Positions 44,164 to 55,900 of a stretch of DNA of 64,000 nt are shown in pieces. Numbering within the stretch: position 1 is the stretch's first letter; every line of letters starts with the position of its first letter. The position numbers and the translations under genes are program-made. This stretch comes from Bimastos eiseni (Eukaryota; Annelida; Clitellata; Crassiclitellata; Lumbricidae): positions 58,472,482 through 58,536,481 of the forward strand of contig OY365806.1 in the NCBI GenBank assembly GCA_959347315.1, in the 5' to 3' direction. Below the pieces are notes generated by a model. It was given only the letters and a program-made list of their open reading frames with translations, made no database searches and had not been told where the DNA came from.

Positions 44164-45540
44164 CCTAAGTAGGTCCGTAGAGCTTCTCTGAGCGACAAGC
44201 GGTCGAATATTCATTTAACAGCAGCTGCGGCGACTGCCGTAGAACCTGAGACTTGAGGTTATACCCGTTATATTTATTCATGAGCGCGATAGCCACTACA
44301 GGGCTGAGTGACCAGTTTAGCGTGCACCGCGGCTGCAGTGCAGTCGAGTCAACAGCCATAACGTTTATAGGCCAAATCAGTTGTTCCCAGACGGCGGGCA
44401 ACTCAAAAAAGGTTGGCTGGCGTTTTTTGCCCGGAGGCAGCGGGCGTGGGAACCACTGGGCTATAGCCTACGTTATACAAGATCAGGGGCTAGTAAGTTC
44501 ATCTTGTACTCGCGGCTCGCAAGACTTTTCTTGGTATCACAGAATAATATGCGTTTTTATCGTCATTTCAAAGCCTAGGTTAAGGAATGTAAGTGTAATT
44601 ATGGCTAGCGGTCCACCTAACAAGAGACTGAGGCAAGCCACGTTGATGACTTTTAGCGTGGCAATAGAGAAAGTACAGACTCTACAGAGCTCAGCTTCAC
44701 AATCTTCTCTGTTGCCACAGAACGGTAGTATTCTTAGGTTTCATTCTTCGTTAAGATAATCTGTATACGAAACTGCTACTCCACTATTGATTAAATATTT
44801 GATTGTTTTGATTGGTTACGATCCCATTCCTATGTCTATGTGTAGCATGTGAATATGTATATGTATGTATATATATATATATGTGTGCGTGTGTGTGTTT
44901 GTATGTCTTTATATATGTTCAACTTTGACAACCATTATTTTCTATTAATGAACACTTTGACGTTGATCTTAATTGATTAATTCAGTTCCAAGTGACTTCG
45001 TATCTCTCAACCACTATAGGAGAAATATTTGTGGTCATTTCCAGTTATAAACTTTCTCCAATTTCTATATTTTTGAAATTTAGAAAAGCTAAACTTATCT
45101 TTTTGTGAGCTAGTTAAACAAATTACGAAGTCTATTTTCATTTTGGGGCTGAGTCCCCCGCCTTCTGAGTCCTCTGAGGCTCTGCTTGAGCGGTGCCACT
45201 TTCAGAATCATTTCGGCTCCTTTGCATGGAACGCGAATGTTACAAGCGTTCGTGGTCAAATAGCTGCACGCGTGGGCCTACATTAGCCTAAAACAGCCGT
45301 CATTGACGATTGTTTAGTCTGATGTACACAACATGTTACACATAAGTGTCCACGTCTTGTCTTTTAAGTATGACTAAACTTAATTAAATTTGTCTAAATA
45401 TCGCCGTAAACTTAATAATTCTTTCTACATATAGGCCTTTTGAGTGCCGCTCTTATTGGTCGTTCGCCCTTATTAGTCGCGCCCTTTTGTGCCCCCATAT
45501 TGATACTTACCGTTCAAAACTCGGTCCGATATATCAATTA
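44164..45540. other. No gene confirmed; microsatellite at 44855-44905
   Basis: A 168-codon ORF (44253-44759) has no start context and no domain. Only a short piece (MASGPPNKRLRQATLM near 44600) recalls the N terminus of some hAT-type transposases. A (TATG/TA)n microsatellite lies at 44855-44905. Confidence 0.4.
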
Positions 45541-45549
45541 TAACCTATT

Positions 45550-46000
45550 TATAGGAACGTTTGGACCGCCTCCACTAAAGTTCAGTGTACCCTGTACTCA
45601 AGTAAACAGGGTCGTTGTTCAGTAACCTGAAACGAGCTCGAAACAGTCTGCGCTGTGGCCGAAATAGAAAGAAAATTCCCACGTCAGTGCAATAGAACCA
45701 GGATGTTAAAAAAATACGTTGCTGTCCTGCTCACTCGAATCGACAATAACAACTGGTGCCTGGAATGTCTGTCCAAACGGAGTCGTCTTCGTTATAGAGG
45801 AAACAGGGCCGAACAGCGCAAACGCAAGAGCGTCCACGTGATCATGACTCCTGGAATGCGCGTAAACATCATCGTCAAATTAAACTGGGCCACGAGTCGT
45901 GGACGAGTCTCGTTCGCCTGTCAAGTGCTGTACATAACAGCAACACTTGCACTTAAACAGACTGCAGTTAGGCCACCTTCTCAGTTATTGACTTCCGAGA
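45550..46000 (+). repeat. Duplicated anchor block (unit 2 copy)
   Basis: Contains TTTGGACCGCCTCCACT, CTCGAAACAGTCTGCGCT and CCACGTCAGTGCAATAG. Matches 19380-19790 and 63440-63880. The ORF over it (45655-46038) is not conserved in the other copies and is not a gene. Confidence 0.65.
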
Positions 46001-46189
46001 CAAATAATCGGGCGACTTTCAAGTGCCCGATTCTTTGACTCCCTTTGCATGGACCGAACAAGCCTGAGATTAAAATCTCTTACATAAGCCAGCATCGCTT
46101 TAGCTAATCGCGGTCTACATCGGGTCCTGGACCTCTGGTGTTAATCAGTTACAACAAAATAAATTGAATATGGCCAAGAAATTAGCGCG

Positions 46190-46660
46190 AAGACTCAGGG
46201 CAACACCTGATTTGTTCCTTCAAGCACCGAACTTGGCTCAAACTGTCGCATGGAATAATTTCTCATGAATATAAGCAACACACAAAAGGTCAAAGGATTG
46301 TTTATAAGTGTATGAGTTATCTGAGGATGCAACGTTGAAACATTCAGGCCGGACTCTTCTTATGTAATTAATAATATCTCGAATAATTTTTTTATATATT
46401 TATGGAGAAACTATGTTTAAACCAAAATAGCGGAATAAACGAAGGGTGTCTTCATCGATACGTTCTCACAAATCAATATTATTATCATAAATGCGTTTTT
46501 ACGACATTAGAATCTGACGAAAAAAGATATTAGCAAACTTTCCACTAAAAGCGGGTCGGATTGGATTGGCTCATTCATGTCATGGGTTGGGTTCGGGTCA
46601 GATATCTGCCTTAACAAGTCGGGGCGGATTTATTTTCGATGGGTCGAGTTGGGTTGGGCC
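46190..46660 (-). repeat. Inverted copy of the 3000-3860 repeat region
   Basis: 46190-46260 is an inverted match to about 3780-3860 (CGGTGTTGCCC, AAGTTCGGTG words) and 46550-46660 an inverted match to 2985-3115. Direct-orientation copies of both exist in units 1 and 2. Confidence 0.45.
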
Positions 46661-47169
46661 ATGAGAATTGGACCAATGGACAACTCTGATCCTAATATGA
46701 AGGTCCTTCCAAACTCACATCTTCAAGCCACAAGGAGATCACCCAAAATCGAAACTACTACATGCATGGGTGAAAGTACAGATTGTGGGAGCGGTGGTCT
46801 TACTCGAGGCCCTTTCACTGCCAAAATCTCTGCTACTGCTCATACTCTGAAAGTGCCAGTCTCAAGCCAGGATGAGGGAGTAGGGCGTCACTAGTGATAA
46901 TTGTTTGAAACTACCAGACCAAGAGATCTCCAAGGTGAAGATCCTGGTGGCTTTTGTAGAAATGTCCGAAGAAAAGTCTTACGCAACGAGCCGAAAGTCT
47001 TAACTACTGCTCTCACTGAATCAAACAAAAGGCACAAATAATGCTAACTATCTTGCATTCACAAATAGCAACGTCTATCACATGTTAGATAGGCTCCATT
47101 GCATGGTATAGGGTTTTATCTGTTTACCATCATAGTTCTTATGTTTAACCAACAATCATTAATGTGGTG

Positions 47170-47815
47170 ACCGTTCATACCGTCACAGCTCATTTCGTCG
47201 CACTCGTTTTGTTGCAGTTCATTTTGTTACAGATCTCATTTTGACGCAATTAACTTCATAACACAAAACGAGCCATCTAACAATCCACCTGGCTGCATTG
47301 ATGAAAAGAATGTCGTTTAAATGGAAGCGGGAAAGACGAAAAGATTTTTGCCTAAGTGGAAGCGGTAATGATGAAAATATTTCTGCCTAAATGGAAGCGG
47401 GAAGCTGAAAAGATTTATCTCTAAATGAAAGCGGAATGATGAAAAGATTTCGGCCTAAATGGAAGAGGGAATGATGAAACGATTCTGTGTAACTAGAAGT
47501 TGGATTGATGAAAACGATGCTTTCTAAATGGGAGCGGTAATGATGAACATATTTTAAAATTAGAATCTTGTTTGCAAGTTTTTAAAAATAATTTCTAGTT
47601 AGATAGAATTCTTTTCATCAATCCACCTTATAGTTAAAAATAAATGTTTTCATCAGTTTCGCTTCCATTCAGGCAGAAATTCCTTCATCGATTCTCTTCT
47701 AATTTCCTTAAAATGTGTGCAAAAATGCGACAAAATTAACTGCAACGAAATGAACGGCGACGAAATGAACGGCGACGATAACAGTGCGACGAAATGAGTG
47801 GGAACCCTTTAATGG
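47170..47815. mobile_element. Inverted-repeat element with internal ~40-bp tandem repeats
   Basis: The left arm (47186-47270: CTCATTTCGTCGCACTCG) and right arm (47715-47800: GTGCGACGAAATGAGTG at the end) are inverted copies, each with internal repeats of ACGAAATGAAC type. Between them 47315-47557 has about seven copies of a ~40-bp unit containing AAATGGAAGCGGGAATGATG. An inverted copy of that unit lies at 47640-47690. No coding capacity. Its architecture resembles the 52041-53497 element. Confidence 0.65.
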
Positions 47816-48555
47816 TATGCCCTATGTTTGTGTGAAGTGCAGTAAGCTACTGAATCCATCACTGGCATATCTGCACAAAAGCGACCATTGTCCCAACGCT
47901 ATCTGCCATGAACTGTAGGCTTATGGCAACAAATATTAAATATGTTGACAAAGAATGAAGAACTTCACCTGAAAAGTGCATCACGTGTTAAGTTTAGTGG
48001 TTATTCGTCTAAAGCATTTTCAGTCTGGATAATTTTCTTCGAGTGGCTATTGAGTGGTGGATCCAGGGTTTAACGTCGACAGCTTATGACAACAGAGGCT
48101 GCTGCCGTCGACAGAAATTTACTTGGCATATTACAGCAGTTGGATTATTGTACTAAAGAATTAATGGCAGAGGCAATTGTCCAGAGTTTATTCCACAAGG
48201 CTTTGTTGCAACAGAAGGTCCAGAATCCTATTTCGCGGGTTATGATATCTAAGTATAATTGTATCTAAGTGAATTGCTTAGACGTGTTTTGTACTTCCAT
48301 TTAGAAGATCATTCTGCTTGGCGTACAAATTGTCTTCAACTATTTCTTAACATTCGACTTATAGACTGCCTTTGAGTCTTGACGTGCGAAAACAAGTTTG
48401 TAATTGAGCCAGGCTGTAGAATCGCATGCGTCATTACAAATTTTTATAGGTGACCCACATAAATAAATATGCTACCATATATACAAAGTGAGAATGAGAG
48501 ATACAGCAAAAGACAGATAAGGAAAGAGGAAGGAATAGCGAGAAATAAAGAGAAC

Positions 48556-49206
48556 TGTAAGAACGCTGAGGGGTTCTGCTAAACTAGCTCTACTATTATA
48601 TTAGATGATTAGTAAGTTTGATTATGTTAAGGGAAACTAGCTTCACATGAAGAGACAGTAGTATACAACTTATCTTTATTAAATACAGATTAGGTATAAT
48701 AATAATATATATAATGATTAAGACTAATACCTAACAGTTACATATACTCACGAAGTGACTATGATGCGAGATGCTAGATATCCGAGTGCTATAATTATGG
48801 ATTGAAGATGAACGTATGTTATTAATAATTTATGTATATTATAATAGACAGGTCTGACGTACTATGATACCAAATAATTTCGGAAGTGAGACTGCCTCGT
48901 TCCTAATAGTGTTTCAGCTTATAAGTCACTTTCCTCAGCCAAAGAGGAAACTGGCCTATCCTAGAACAGACTACTTTGATTGGTCAGCTACTGACCACTC
49001 AAGGTCAGCTACTTACCACTCGAGCAATGAGGGCTGACTGTAGCTAGTTACAGCTAGTTACACTAGTGTCTATGTGAGTGATTGATAGAACTTATACTGT
49101 CTGTATTAGCGAATGTTCTGCTAAACTGAATGTATAATAATGATCTCTATATATATTGTTCAAGCCTATCTATTGTAATGTAATGTTCAGAACAATCACG
49201 GTTACA
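48556..49206 (+). mobile_element. Solo LTR, family 2 (insertion specific to unit 3)
   Basis: Begins TGTAAGAACGC and ends CACGGTTACA (TGTAA/TTACA ends), 651 bp. It is flanked by GAAC on both sides (48552-48555 and 49207-49210), extendable to AGAAC if the terminal A is counted with the flank. The corresponding site in unit 2 (about 25160) runs uninterrupted from the AATAGCGA-type block into the block with GGATAC and TTAGGGC, giving an empty-site comparison. Sequence is unrelated to the family 1 LTRs. Confidence 0.75.
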
Positions 49207-49744
49207 GAACTACGATGCCACAGTGCGGATACGCGTGGCAACATTCTTATTTAAAGCAACACACCGCTATTCAAATTCGTCGAGGGGTCCGTTTCGTTAT
49301 TAATGCTCCAGATATTTCGGTTCGTAAACCATTTTTAGCACAAGGAGACCGCGAAGAGGCGTAGGTCCATTTCGCGTAAATGTCACAAACAGGTCATAAA
49401 CAAGACGAGCTTCAAAAAAAGGCAAAACGTCAATCGCTCACTACGTGTGATGATGATATAAATTTATTTAACGACGCATCCATAACAAGGATGATATACG
49501 TCTTTATGCTCGCTACGGGTTGACCTCAACCTCTATTATACCACAAAGGCAGCCCGTGCCAAGGTACGTCTTTCTACCTGGTACGTGTGAAGGTATATGA
49601 TGCCAGTTTTGCGGTGGATTAAGCTCAGTTTCATTGGAGACGACGATCGTATCCCAAGTGTCCCCAGGTCATCAGTTCGTTTATCGTTCCTCCTGTCATC
49701 AAGGTAAAAAGATGGAAACCTTGCATACTGCATTGGTATCAGAT

Positions 49745-50060
49745 GCAATTGGAGCTGTAATTGCAAATTTGTATAGCTCCACTTCAGGATAGCTCGTCAC
49801 TTGTTGCATGCGCTCCCGAGCGGACACAGTGAAGCTACATGTACCGTATGTACGTCGCGCACGGTGCTGGTCTGAGAGATAATTTTAGTTGCAATCTAAA
49901 TTTAAAATAGCGCTACTTCAGGAGCAGTGTTTATTAGAGTCGCAGCGAGGCGGCACGCTTATACTAAGATCGAACAAAATTGTCTACCACTGTTTGCGGA
50001 ACGCAGGAGAAGATCGGTTGAGGAGTTCATGTCACATGTTGTTCGGCAACTTATTTAAGA
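49745..50060. repeat. Dispersed repeat, two tandem copies (unit 3)
   Basis: Two copies of the GCGCTCCCGAGCGGACACA-type block, corresponding to 25660-25930 in unit 2 (also two copies) and 2560-2720 in unit 1 (one copy). Confidence 0.45.
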
Positions 50061-50289
50061 AGGATGGATGAAACACAGCAAAACTTCTATACAGGACGTG
50101 GAACAAGGAGTCGCAGTGCCAGAAATCAGGTCTACGTGTACTGCTTTTCAAACGGCACTCGATTTGTGTTTTATACTCAGAGACATTTGAATGCGTTCGC
50201 GATGCACTTTTATGCTAACACAATTATAATCGAGTGTAGGGTACTAAAATATAACACGAAAATTTTCTATCAAATGTAGGCTATTAAAT

Positions 50290-51630
50290 TTTTTTCTTAA
50301 AACGTAAAACAATTAACCTAGTGACCTGCCACAAATTTTTTAAAAAGCCTATGTCTCCTTAAACGTAGATTTCGGTTGTTACTTCTTGACACAATCTAAG
50401 TAACTGAGTGTGCATTGCGGAAATACTATCTGAGTTTGCTTCTGTTTTGTGCACTTGCTTGCATTTGACCGTTACGTTTTGTTTTACATACAAATACAAT
50501 TTCTGATTCGCAATTCGCTAATTAGCCAGTTAGGCATTTAGCTACTTCTCTCACAAGTGTCATTTGAGTGTATTAGGCTATCATAACCAGCTGCTGTAAA
50601 CTTAAAATATTAGTAGGTCTATTATTATTACTACAGCCCTTTTATATAGCACCCCTTCAAGATCTTCTACTCAGAAACGCTCCCAGCCCAACCACGGTCA
50701 AAATGGACAGTCTTAACGCCAGAGAGAAACAGATCAGATATAGGTGTGAGACACAATGCTACTTGAAGGCCATTCCAGGTCAACGGACCAGCCAGTGAAA
50801 AGGCACGGTGCTGTCGGATAAAATATGAACGGGTTACCCTGCCAGCGGGACCTACGGTCCCTTAGGGGGTATAATATTTTCATCAGTTTTCCAAATCATT
50901 CTAAAATTATTGTAATTTGAATTTTGTAATTCTTAATTGTTTGTCTGACGTGATTAATTTTAAAAAAGCGATGGTTAGGGCCAATGGATATGGTTAAATA
51001 TAATTTCCGTTACCTACTCCAGAAACACAACAGTCTGTCAGTCTAGCACCAGTTATCAGTTTCCGAAAATAATGTACCAGTCGTTAGTCTCTTCTATTTG
51101 GAAACCAGAAAAAAATATTCCCATTACACATAGGCCTACCTAAACGTTCCTACTCACCACTTGCACAATAAATCCATGATGCCTAGTACCTTCTATTTCC
51201 AATACATAAAAGTCCATAAGGTCTCTCACAAATCTTAACTACACATACATGTCACTCAATCCATACAATAACTGTGCAAAAACAATATCTATAAGTAGGC
51301 CTAGATGCAATAAAGCGCTATCAACCTCCAACGAGGCCGCATGCTCCAATAATGTCTCAGCGCACGCATTCGGACTCCTTCAACACACATACTAACACAG
51401 GATTGTCGAACGGTCCCTTCTCAAAACACATATACAATAACTTTTGAAAATCTGCGCTATCATTAGAGTATTATTATCACCTGACCTATACGAGCTTCCC
51501 CAGCTCAGCACTACTCTTCTCACCTCACACATGCTGATTTTTGATAAAAAATCAACTAACAATTTTAACTCGACGCATCCTTCTTGTGCAGTGCACATGT
51601 CCTAGTCTGCAAAGGCATATGATCTTTAAT
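50290..51630. other. No gene recognised
   Basis: 50640-50830 resembles the 3' region of a minus-strand LINE (TTTTATATAGCACC), without a readable RT frame. The rest is AT-rich. Confidence 0.35.
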
Positions 51631-51637
51631 CAAATTA

Positions 51638-52040
51638 TTACTTTATAAGATCAAAGTTCAGAAGCATTCCGCAGAGGAGAGAGAAAGCCACTGTGTTGAC
51701 TTCATAAATCAAAGCAACCTGGGCTAGGTGGTGAACCACGTCATCGGCTGCACGTGGGTGGGGCTCAGGATGCTCCGTGCGAAACAGGGTATCAGCTCCT
51801 GTGATACCATTATTTGGACTTCCATAAAGTGTGAAGTCGTAGACCTTCAGTAATAATAGCCATTGTGTTAGCTTCTGGTGAATGTGCGCATTCATTGAAT
51901 CCAGATAGGTTGTCGGTGTGCACATTGGTCGACGATTGGACAAATAAGAATAGAAATGCCAGATTGCCTCAACCAGAGCTAGGGTTTCTAATTCAGCTCC
52001 AAGGTAGAATCCTTCTGGGCCTCTAAAATACAGGTGGGCG
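51638..52040 (-). pseudogene. Gypsy-type RNase H remnant (unit 3 copy)
   Basis: A minus frame with LGAELETLALVEAIWHFYSY, then QKLTQWLLLLKVYDFTLYGS and GADTLFRTE. This matches the RNase H end of Gypsy pol, where E-x-LA-x-x-W-A/V-x-x-x-F-x-x-YL is followed by RW-x-L-x-L-x-x-YDF and ADALSR. The flanking integrase and RT are absent. The frame is interrupted on its upstream (right) side by the 52041-53497 insertion. Confidence 0.7.
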
Positions 52041-52054
52041 GACATTTTTTCCAA

Positions 52055-52375
52055 GGACGATTCATCCAGCGGACTGTTCATCTAGTGGATTGTTCATCCA
52101 CGGATGGTTCATCCAAGGACGATTCATCTAGCGAACTGTTCATCTAGTGGACTGTTCATCCACGGATGGTTCATCCAAGGATGATTCATCCAGCGGACTG
52201 TTCATCTAGTGGATTGTTCATCCACGGATGGTTCATCCAAGGACGATTCATCCAGCGGACTGTTCATCTAGTGGACTGTTCATCCACGGATGGTTCATCC
52301 AATGACGATTCATCCAGCGGACTGTTCATCTAGTGGACTGTTCATCCACGGATGGTTCATCCAAGGACTTTTCGT
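52055..52375 (+). repeat. 62-bp minisatellite (~5 copies)
   Basis: Each unit contains ATTCATCCAGCGGACTGTTC, ATCTAGTGGA and CCACGGATGGTTCATCCAA. The repeated word TTCATCCA is also part of the element's terminal inverted repeat, so the array probably grew from the tip. Confidence 0.92.
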
Positions 52376-53039
52376 CCAATTAAAGCAATGGACAAACATA
52401 GGCCAACGGTAGCAATTCCTAACAAATTCTGATACAACTGATTTATGTGCTCATTGTCACCTGTCAATTAGCGACATGTCTACTATACGTTCAAGCGAAA
52501 GTCGTTTGTTTCCAAAAATATTTACTAATTCGACACTGACACTGAATTTTCTCATCTGTTCCCATCACCTCTAACGATGCTGACTTTAAGTTAACATCAT
52601 GAGGCGGACTCGTTTTCTACCCCGCTTCTGGGTCAATTTGTAACGGATCCGATTCTACCCTGCTTCTCATGTATCAATCTGTCGCGAGTTCGGTTCACCT
52701 TCCCTAAGGTTCCAGACCCCAGGAGGTGGTTCAGCAGATTTCCCGAGTTCGATAGATAGTCCTGTAAGTTTTGGCGCAATGTTGAGGGCAATTATCAATG
52801 TTGCCGACGCAGTTTAGTTTCAATGAACAGACTGACAAGCGTTCCACGAACTTCGTATTTATTCATAATGATCAACAGAATTATCGCCGAATGCAACTCA
52901 AAACTGATTAACTGACTGCAACTCAAACAGTAATCGACTGTCGAAACGACTGCACTCGAACCGAATGTCCTAAGACTGACACTGTCTAGACACTGTCGAT
53001 GCAATTTATATACAATGTATATACAGGCTAGCCATAATA

Positions 53040-53235
53040 GGGCTCATGAATATTCATAGATACATTGTAGATTCAATGTAGTTACAATGCATAGACAATG
53101 TATATACAATGTATATATCGGCTAGATATAATCAGGTTCATAAATATTCATAGATATACAATGTATATACAATGCATAGACATTGTATATACAATGTATA
53201 TATAATGTCAATACAATGGCTATATTATGTATATA
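53040..53235 (+). repeat. Short-period repeat rich in ACAATGTATAT
   Basis: Irregular copies of ATATACAATGTAT, GCATAGAC and inverses. Self-complementary and able to fold. Confidence 0.75.
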
Positions 53236-53554
53236 CAATGACGCCCATAGCCGACAGACCCGCAACACTAGGAGGCACCCTGGAAGGGAGGGCAACACAC
53301 GGTCCGCAAGGCGATATCGCCACAATCATATATAAGCCCATAGCCTGCATAGACCTACAGATGAAGAAATTGAAAGGCAGAATATGTTTATAAATAGTTA
53401 ATGATTTGAATAAAAGTTAACACTAAATGTTTAGAAGGTGTTATTTCTGCTATTATAATAATGATATGAATCTTAGATGAATCGTCCTTGGATGAAATGT
53501 CCTAGAACCAAAATTTAGACCTCCGAATTCCGATGGAATATCAAGTCTTGTGTA

Positions 53555-53782
53555 CCCGGGTTACCTTATTATCCATGGAATGTAGCGTCTTTAAGTACCA
53601 CTTCGCTCAGTGGTTTTTGGCCTCACACAAATCGTCGATTAAAGTAGCACAACACATAAAATTAATATAATTTGCATTCAACCTTTACACACAGGGCATT
53701 GTTCGGGACAAATGTCCTACGCAAATTAGAGGGAAAATTGTCCGGGTGGCAATTGTCCATTTCTACCCGGGTTACCTTATTG
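53555..53782. repeat. Insert flanked by 17-bp direct repeats
   Basis: ACCCGGGTTACCTTATT occurs at about 53556 and 53766 around a ~190-bp segment. Near its right end are GGGACAAATGTCC and AATTGTCC words. Unit 1 has a single related site (about 5265, TAGGCCTTATT). The repeat is longer than a usual target duplication, so local duplication is as likely as transposition. Confidence 0.45.
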
Positions 53783-54744
53783 TGAATCCTGCCCCATCTG
53801 GTCTTCCCAGCTATTCTACTTTGCCAGCTCATCTACGCCACTACAGTATCCCCTCATTCTCCTCCACAGGAACCAGTACCCAGATCCATACATCAATAAC
53901 GTAGCGACAAATACCATGTGCAATTTCAGTTTCGTTCTTGTTGATATGCTGTTCATCGTTCACGTATCACTCAGTTAGCCACATGTTGCTGATGCAATTC
54001 CAATCCTGTGTTTCATATCCTTTGTGTATTGTCCATATCCCGTAATAACTTCTCCCAAGTAGACAAACCCTGTGACTTGCTCCAGGTCATCTCCCTCTAA
54101 TTGTAGCTTCAGCTCCTTATGTTATTATCCGATGGTCATTGATTCAGTTTTTAAGCGTTATATTCCAAGTTCGAGCTTTCTAATAGACACACAATTGTGT
54201 GAAATGAAAAAATGAATAATTTTTGCATTAATCCGGTTTTGTGACCGCTAAATTGAGGGGAAAATCTCTGATGGGAATAATCGTAAGTGCTGAACACTAA
54301 ACGTTGCAATCACCATTGCATAAATGTGTTGTCGTTTATGCGGTGTTGTCCATCACATCCTCGTATAAAACTTACTGAACTCTTAAGATAAAAAATATTG
54401 GTTTCCTCTTTATTTATGTCTAAAGCTGGGAGACATTGTGCACCAGACGGTATTTGCAGATGCTTAGTTCCGAAAATTGTCGTCATTGCGGTCACATTTG
54501 CAATTGCGATACCTAGTACTTAATCTTGAAGTAGCAGTTTATTACCTTGTGGGTAAACCGAATAAGCTACTTGAATTGAATAAGTTTATTGATATAAGGA
54601 CTCTTTTAAATGATTGATATTAAATTATGACTTCTATTGAAATTTGATATGGAAAATAAGCAAAATCTGTAAAAACATCAGGCCGTCGATTTAATATGCC
54701 CTGAAGAAGTTTATAGAACAGCCTCTGTAGGATTGTTAAAAACA

Positions 54745-54961
54745 ATTTTGCCTTGCTATACCAAGGTTAAAATATATGAACTCATGGGATTAAGATAATT
54801 TACAAGTTATTGAATTCACAACTGGAATCGCGCCAATTAGTTCTAATTCTAGATTGTTCTTCTAAATGGTCTGATGATTGGTTATTGCGTAGTACTGAAA
54901 AATTTGTGTTTTTATTGTCATCGCCAGTTTTCCTAAAGCAAAAATACGATAACGCAGTACC
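54745..54961 (+). promoter_or_regulatory. Conserved 5' flank of tyrosinase C
   Basis: Holds AATTTTGCCTTGCTATACCA near 54743 and the AAAAATTTGTGTTTTTATTG ... CATCGCCAG block at 54896-54928, shared with A and B. The start ATG follows CAGTACC. Confidence 0.4.
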
Positions 54962-55395
54962 ATGCGGTGGATTTTCCTCGCTATGATCAGCTTGTGTTGG
55001 TGCAAAGGGGACGATACTTCGAGGAAGCCCCTCACTCAAGAGGAGTGCCAGAAAATGATGCTCGATGACTGGCTTGATTCGAAATACACAAAGTTGAAGT
55101 CACCGCCGAGAAGCTCCATTTTTGACCAACCAGACACTCAGCAAAAAGCAAGACCAAGCGTTCCGATAGATATCTATCCCCGAGTATACATAAGAAAGGA
55201 ATGTCGAACCCTCACCGATGCACAACGATTACTTCTGTTCCAAGGGTTTCAATATCTCTTCGTCACTAACGATCCCTCTACGCTCAACCTCCAAACTATC
55301 TACGAGGTATTCATGTCCCGTCATAGATCGAGCATGTCACCTGGAGCGCATTTTGGTCCGTGCTTTCCAGGATGGCACAGGGAATTTCTTTTGAG
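54962..55395 (+). CDS. Tyrosinase C, exon 1 (signal peptide and CuA site)
   Basis: First exon of the third paralogue. MRWIFLAMISLCWCKGDD is signal-peptide-like, though the usual small residues at the cut are less clear than in A and B. A longer variable segment (TQEECQKMMLDDWLDSKY, then KARPSVPIDIYPRVYIRK) precedes the conserved ECRTLTDAQRLLLFQGF. The CuA histidines are His121, His130 and His139 (SRH, AHFGP, GWHREF). The donor is AG|GTAATG, phase 2. It is the most diverged of the three but keeps all copper ligands. Confidence 0.9.
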
Positions 55396-55479
55396 GTAAT
55401 GCAAACGATTGTAATACTCATTAATTTGAGTTATTTTTACTCATCTTAATGCATCCACAATTATATTCCAAATCCATCC

Positions 55480-55900
55480 GATCTTCCACCATCCATGATT
55501 TATGCTCCCCAATAAAGCTCACCATTGGGACTATTTTGCCTCCACTCTCTACCTCTCCTCTCTTTTGCCTCTCACCACTTTTGCCTATCCCCTTCTCTGC
55601 CTCCTCTCTCTGCCCCTCCCCTTCTCTGCCTCCTCTCTATGTCTCCTCTCTCTACCTCTTTCCGTCTCTGCCTCTCCTCTTCTCTGTCTTTAACCTTCTC
55701 TGCCTCTCCCCTTCTCGGCATCAACCCCTTCTCTGCCCTAACCAATTCTCTATCTCTCCCCCTCTCTGTCTCTCCTCTTCTCTGCCTCCTCTCTCTATCT
55801 CTCTTCTACTCTGCTTCCTCTTTCTCTGTGCCTCTTCTCTACTCTTCTTTATCTCCTCTCACCTGTGTGGCTACTTTGCCTCCGCTCTCTCTATATACCA
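55480..55900 (+). repeat. Pyrimidine-rich CTCTGCCTC-type tract in intron C
   Basis: Runs of CTCTCTGCCTCTCCTC. Long Pro/Ser/Leu-rich ORFs in three frames here are low-complexity artefacts. Confidence 0.75.

Larger units (their letters stand above)
24890..48255 (+). repeat. Tandem segmental duplication, unit 2
   Basis: Second copy of the duplicated segment, carrying tyrosinase B. It matches unit 1 over long non-coding stretches. For example, 28200-28680 resembles 5939-6420, including the run AATGAATGCCACTAAGATG, and 26690-26800 resembles 2995-3110. Unit 2 alone carries the Polinton (33442-40680) and the solo LTR at 42877-43794. Boundaries are approximate. Confidence 0.7.
52041..53497. mobile_element. 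Terminal-inverted-repeat element with internal minisatellites
   Basis: The left end reads GGACATTTTTTCCAAGGACG and the reverse complement of the right end GGACATTTCATCCAAGGACG, continuing ATTCATC on both sides (27 bp, 2 mismatches). Inside are a 62-bp tandem array (52055-52375) and AATGTATATAC repeats (53040-53235). The unit 1 counterpart (about 5183-5260) lacks the whole insert. No transposase seen, so it would be non-autonomous. No target duplication is certain. Confidence 0.7.

Noticed and set aside
44253..44759. 168-codon ORF
   Set aside because: No domain, no conserved counterpart in units 1 or 3, and low-quality composition. Only a short hAT-like start inside it is noted separately.
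45655..46038. 127-codon ORF in the duplicated anchor block
   Set aside because: The homologous blocks at 19380-19790 and 63440-63880 do not keep the frame.
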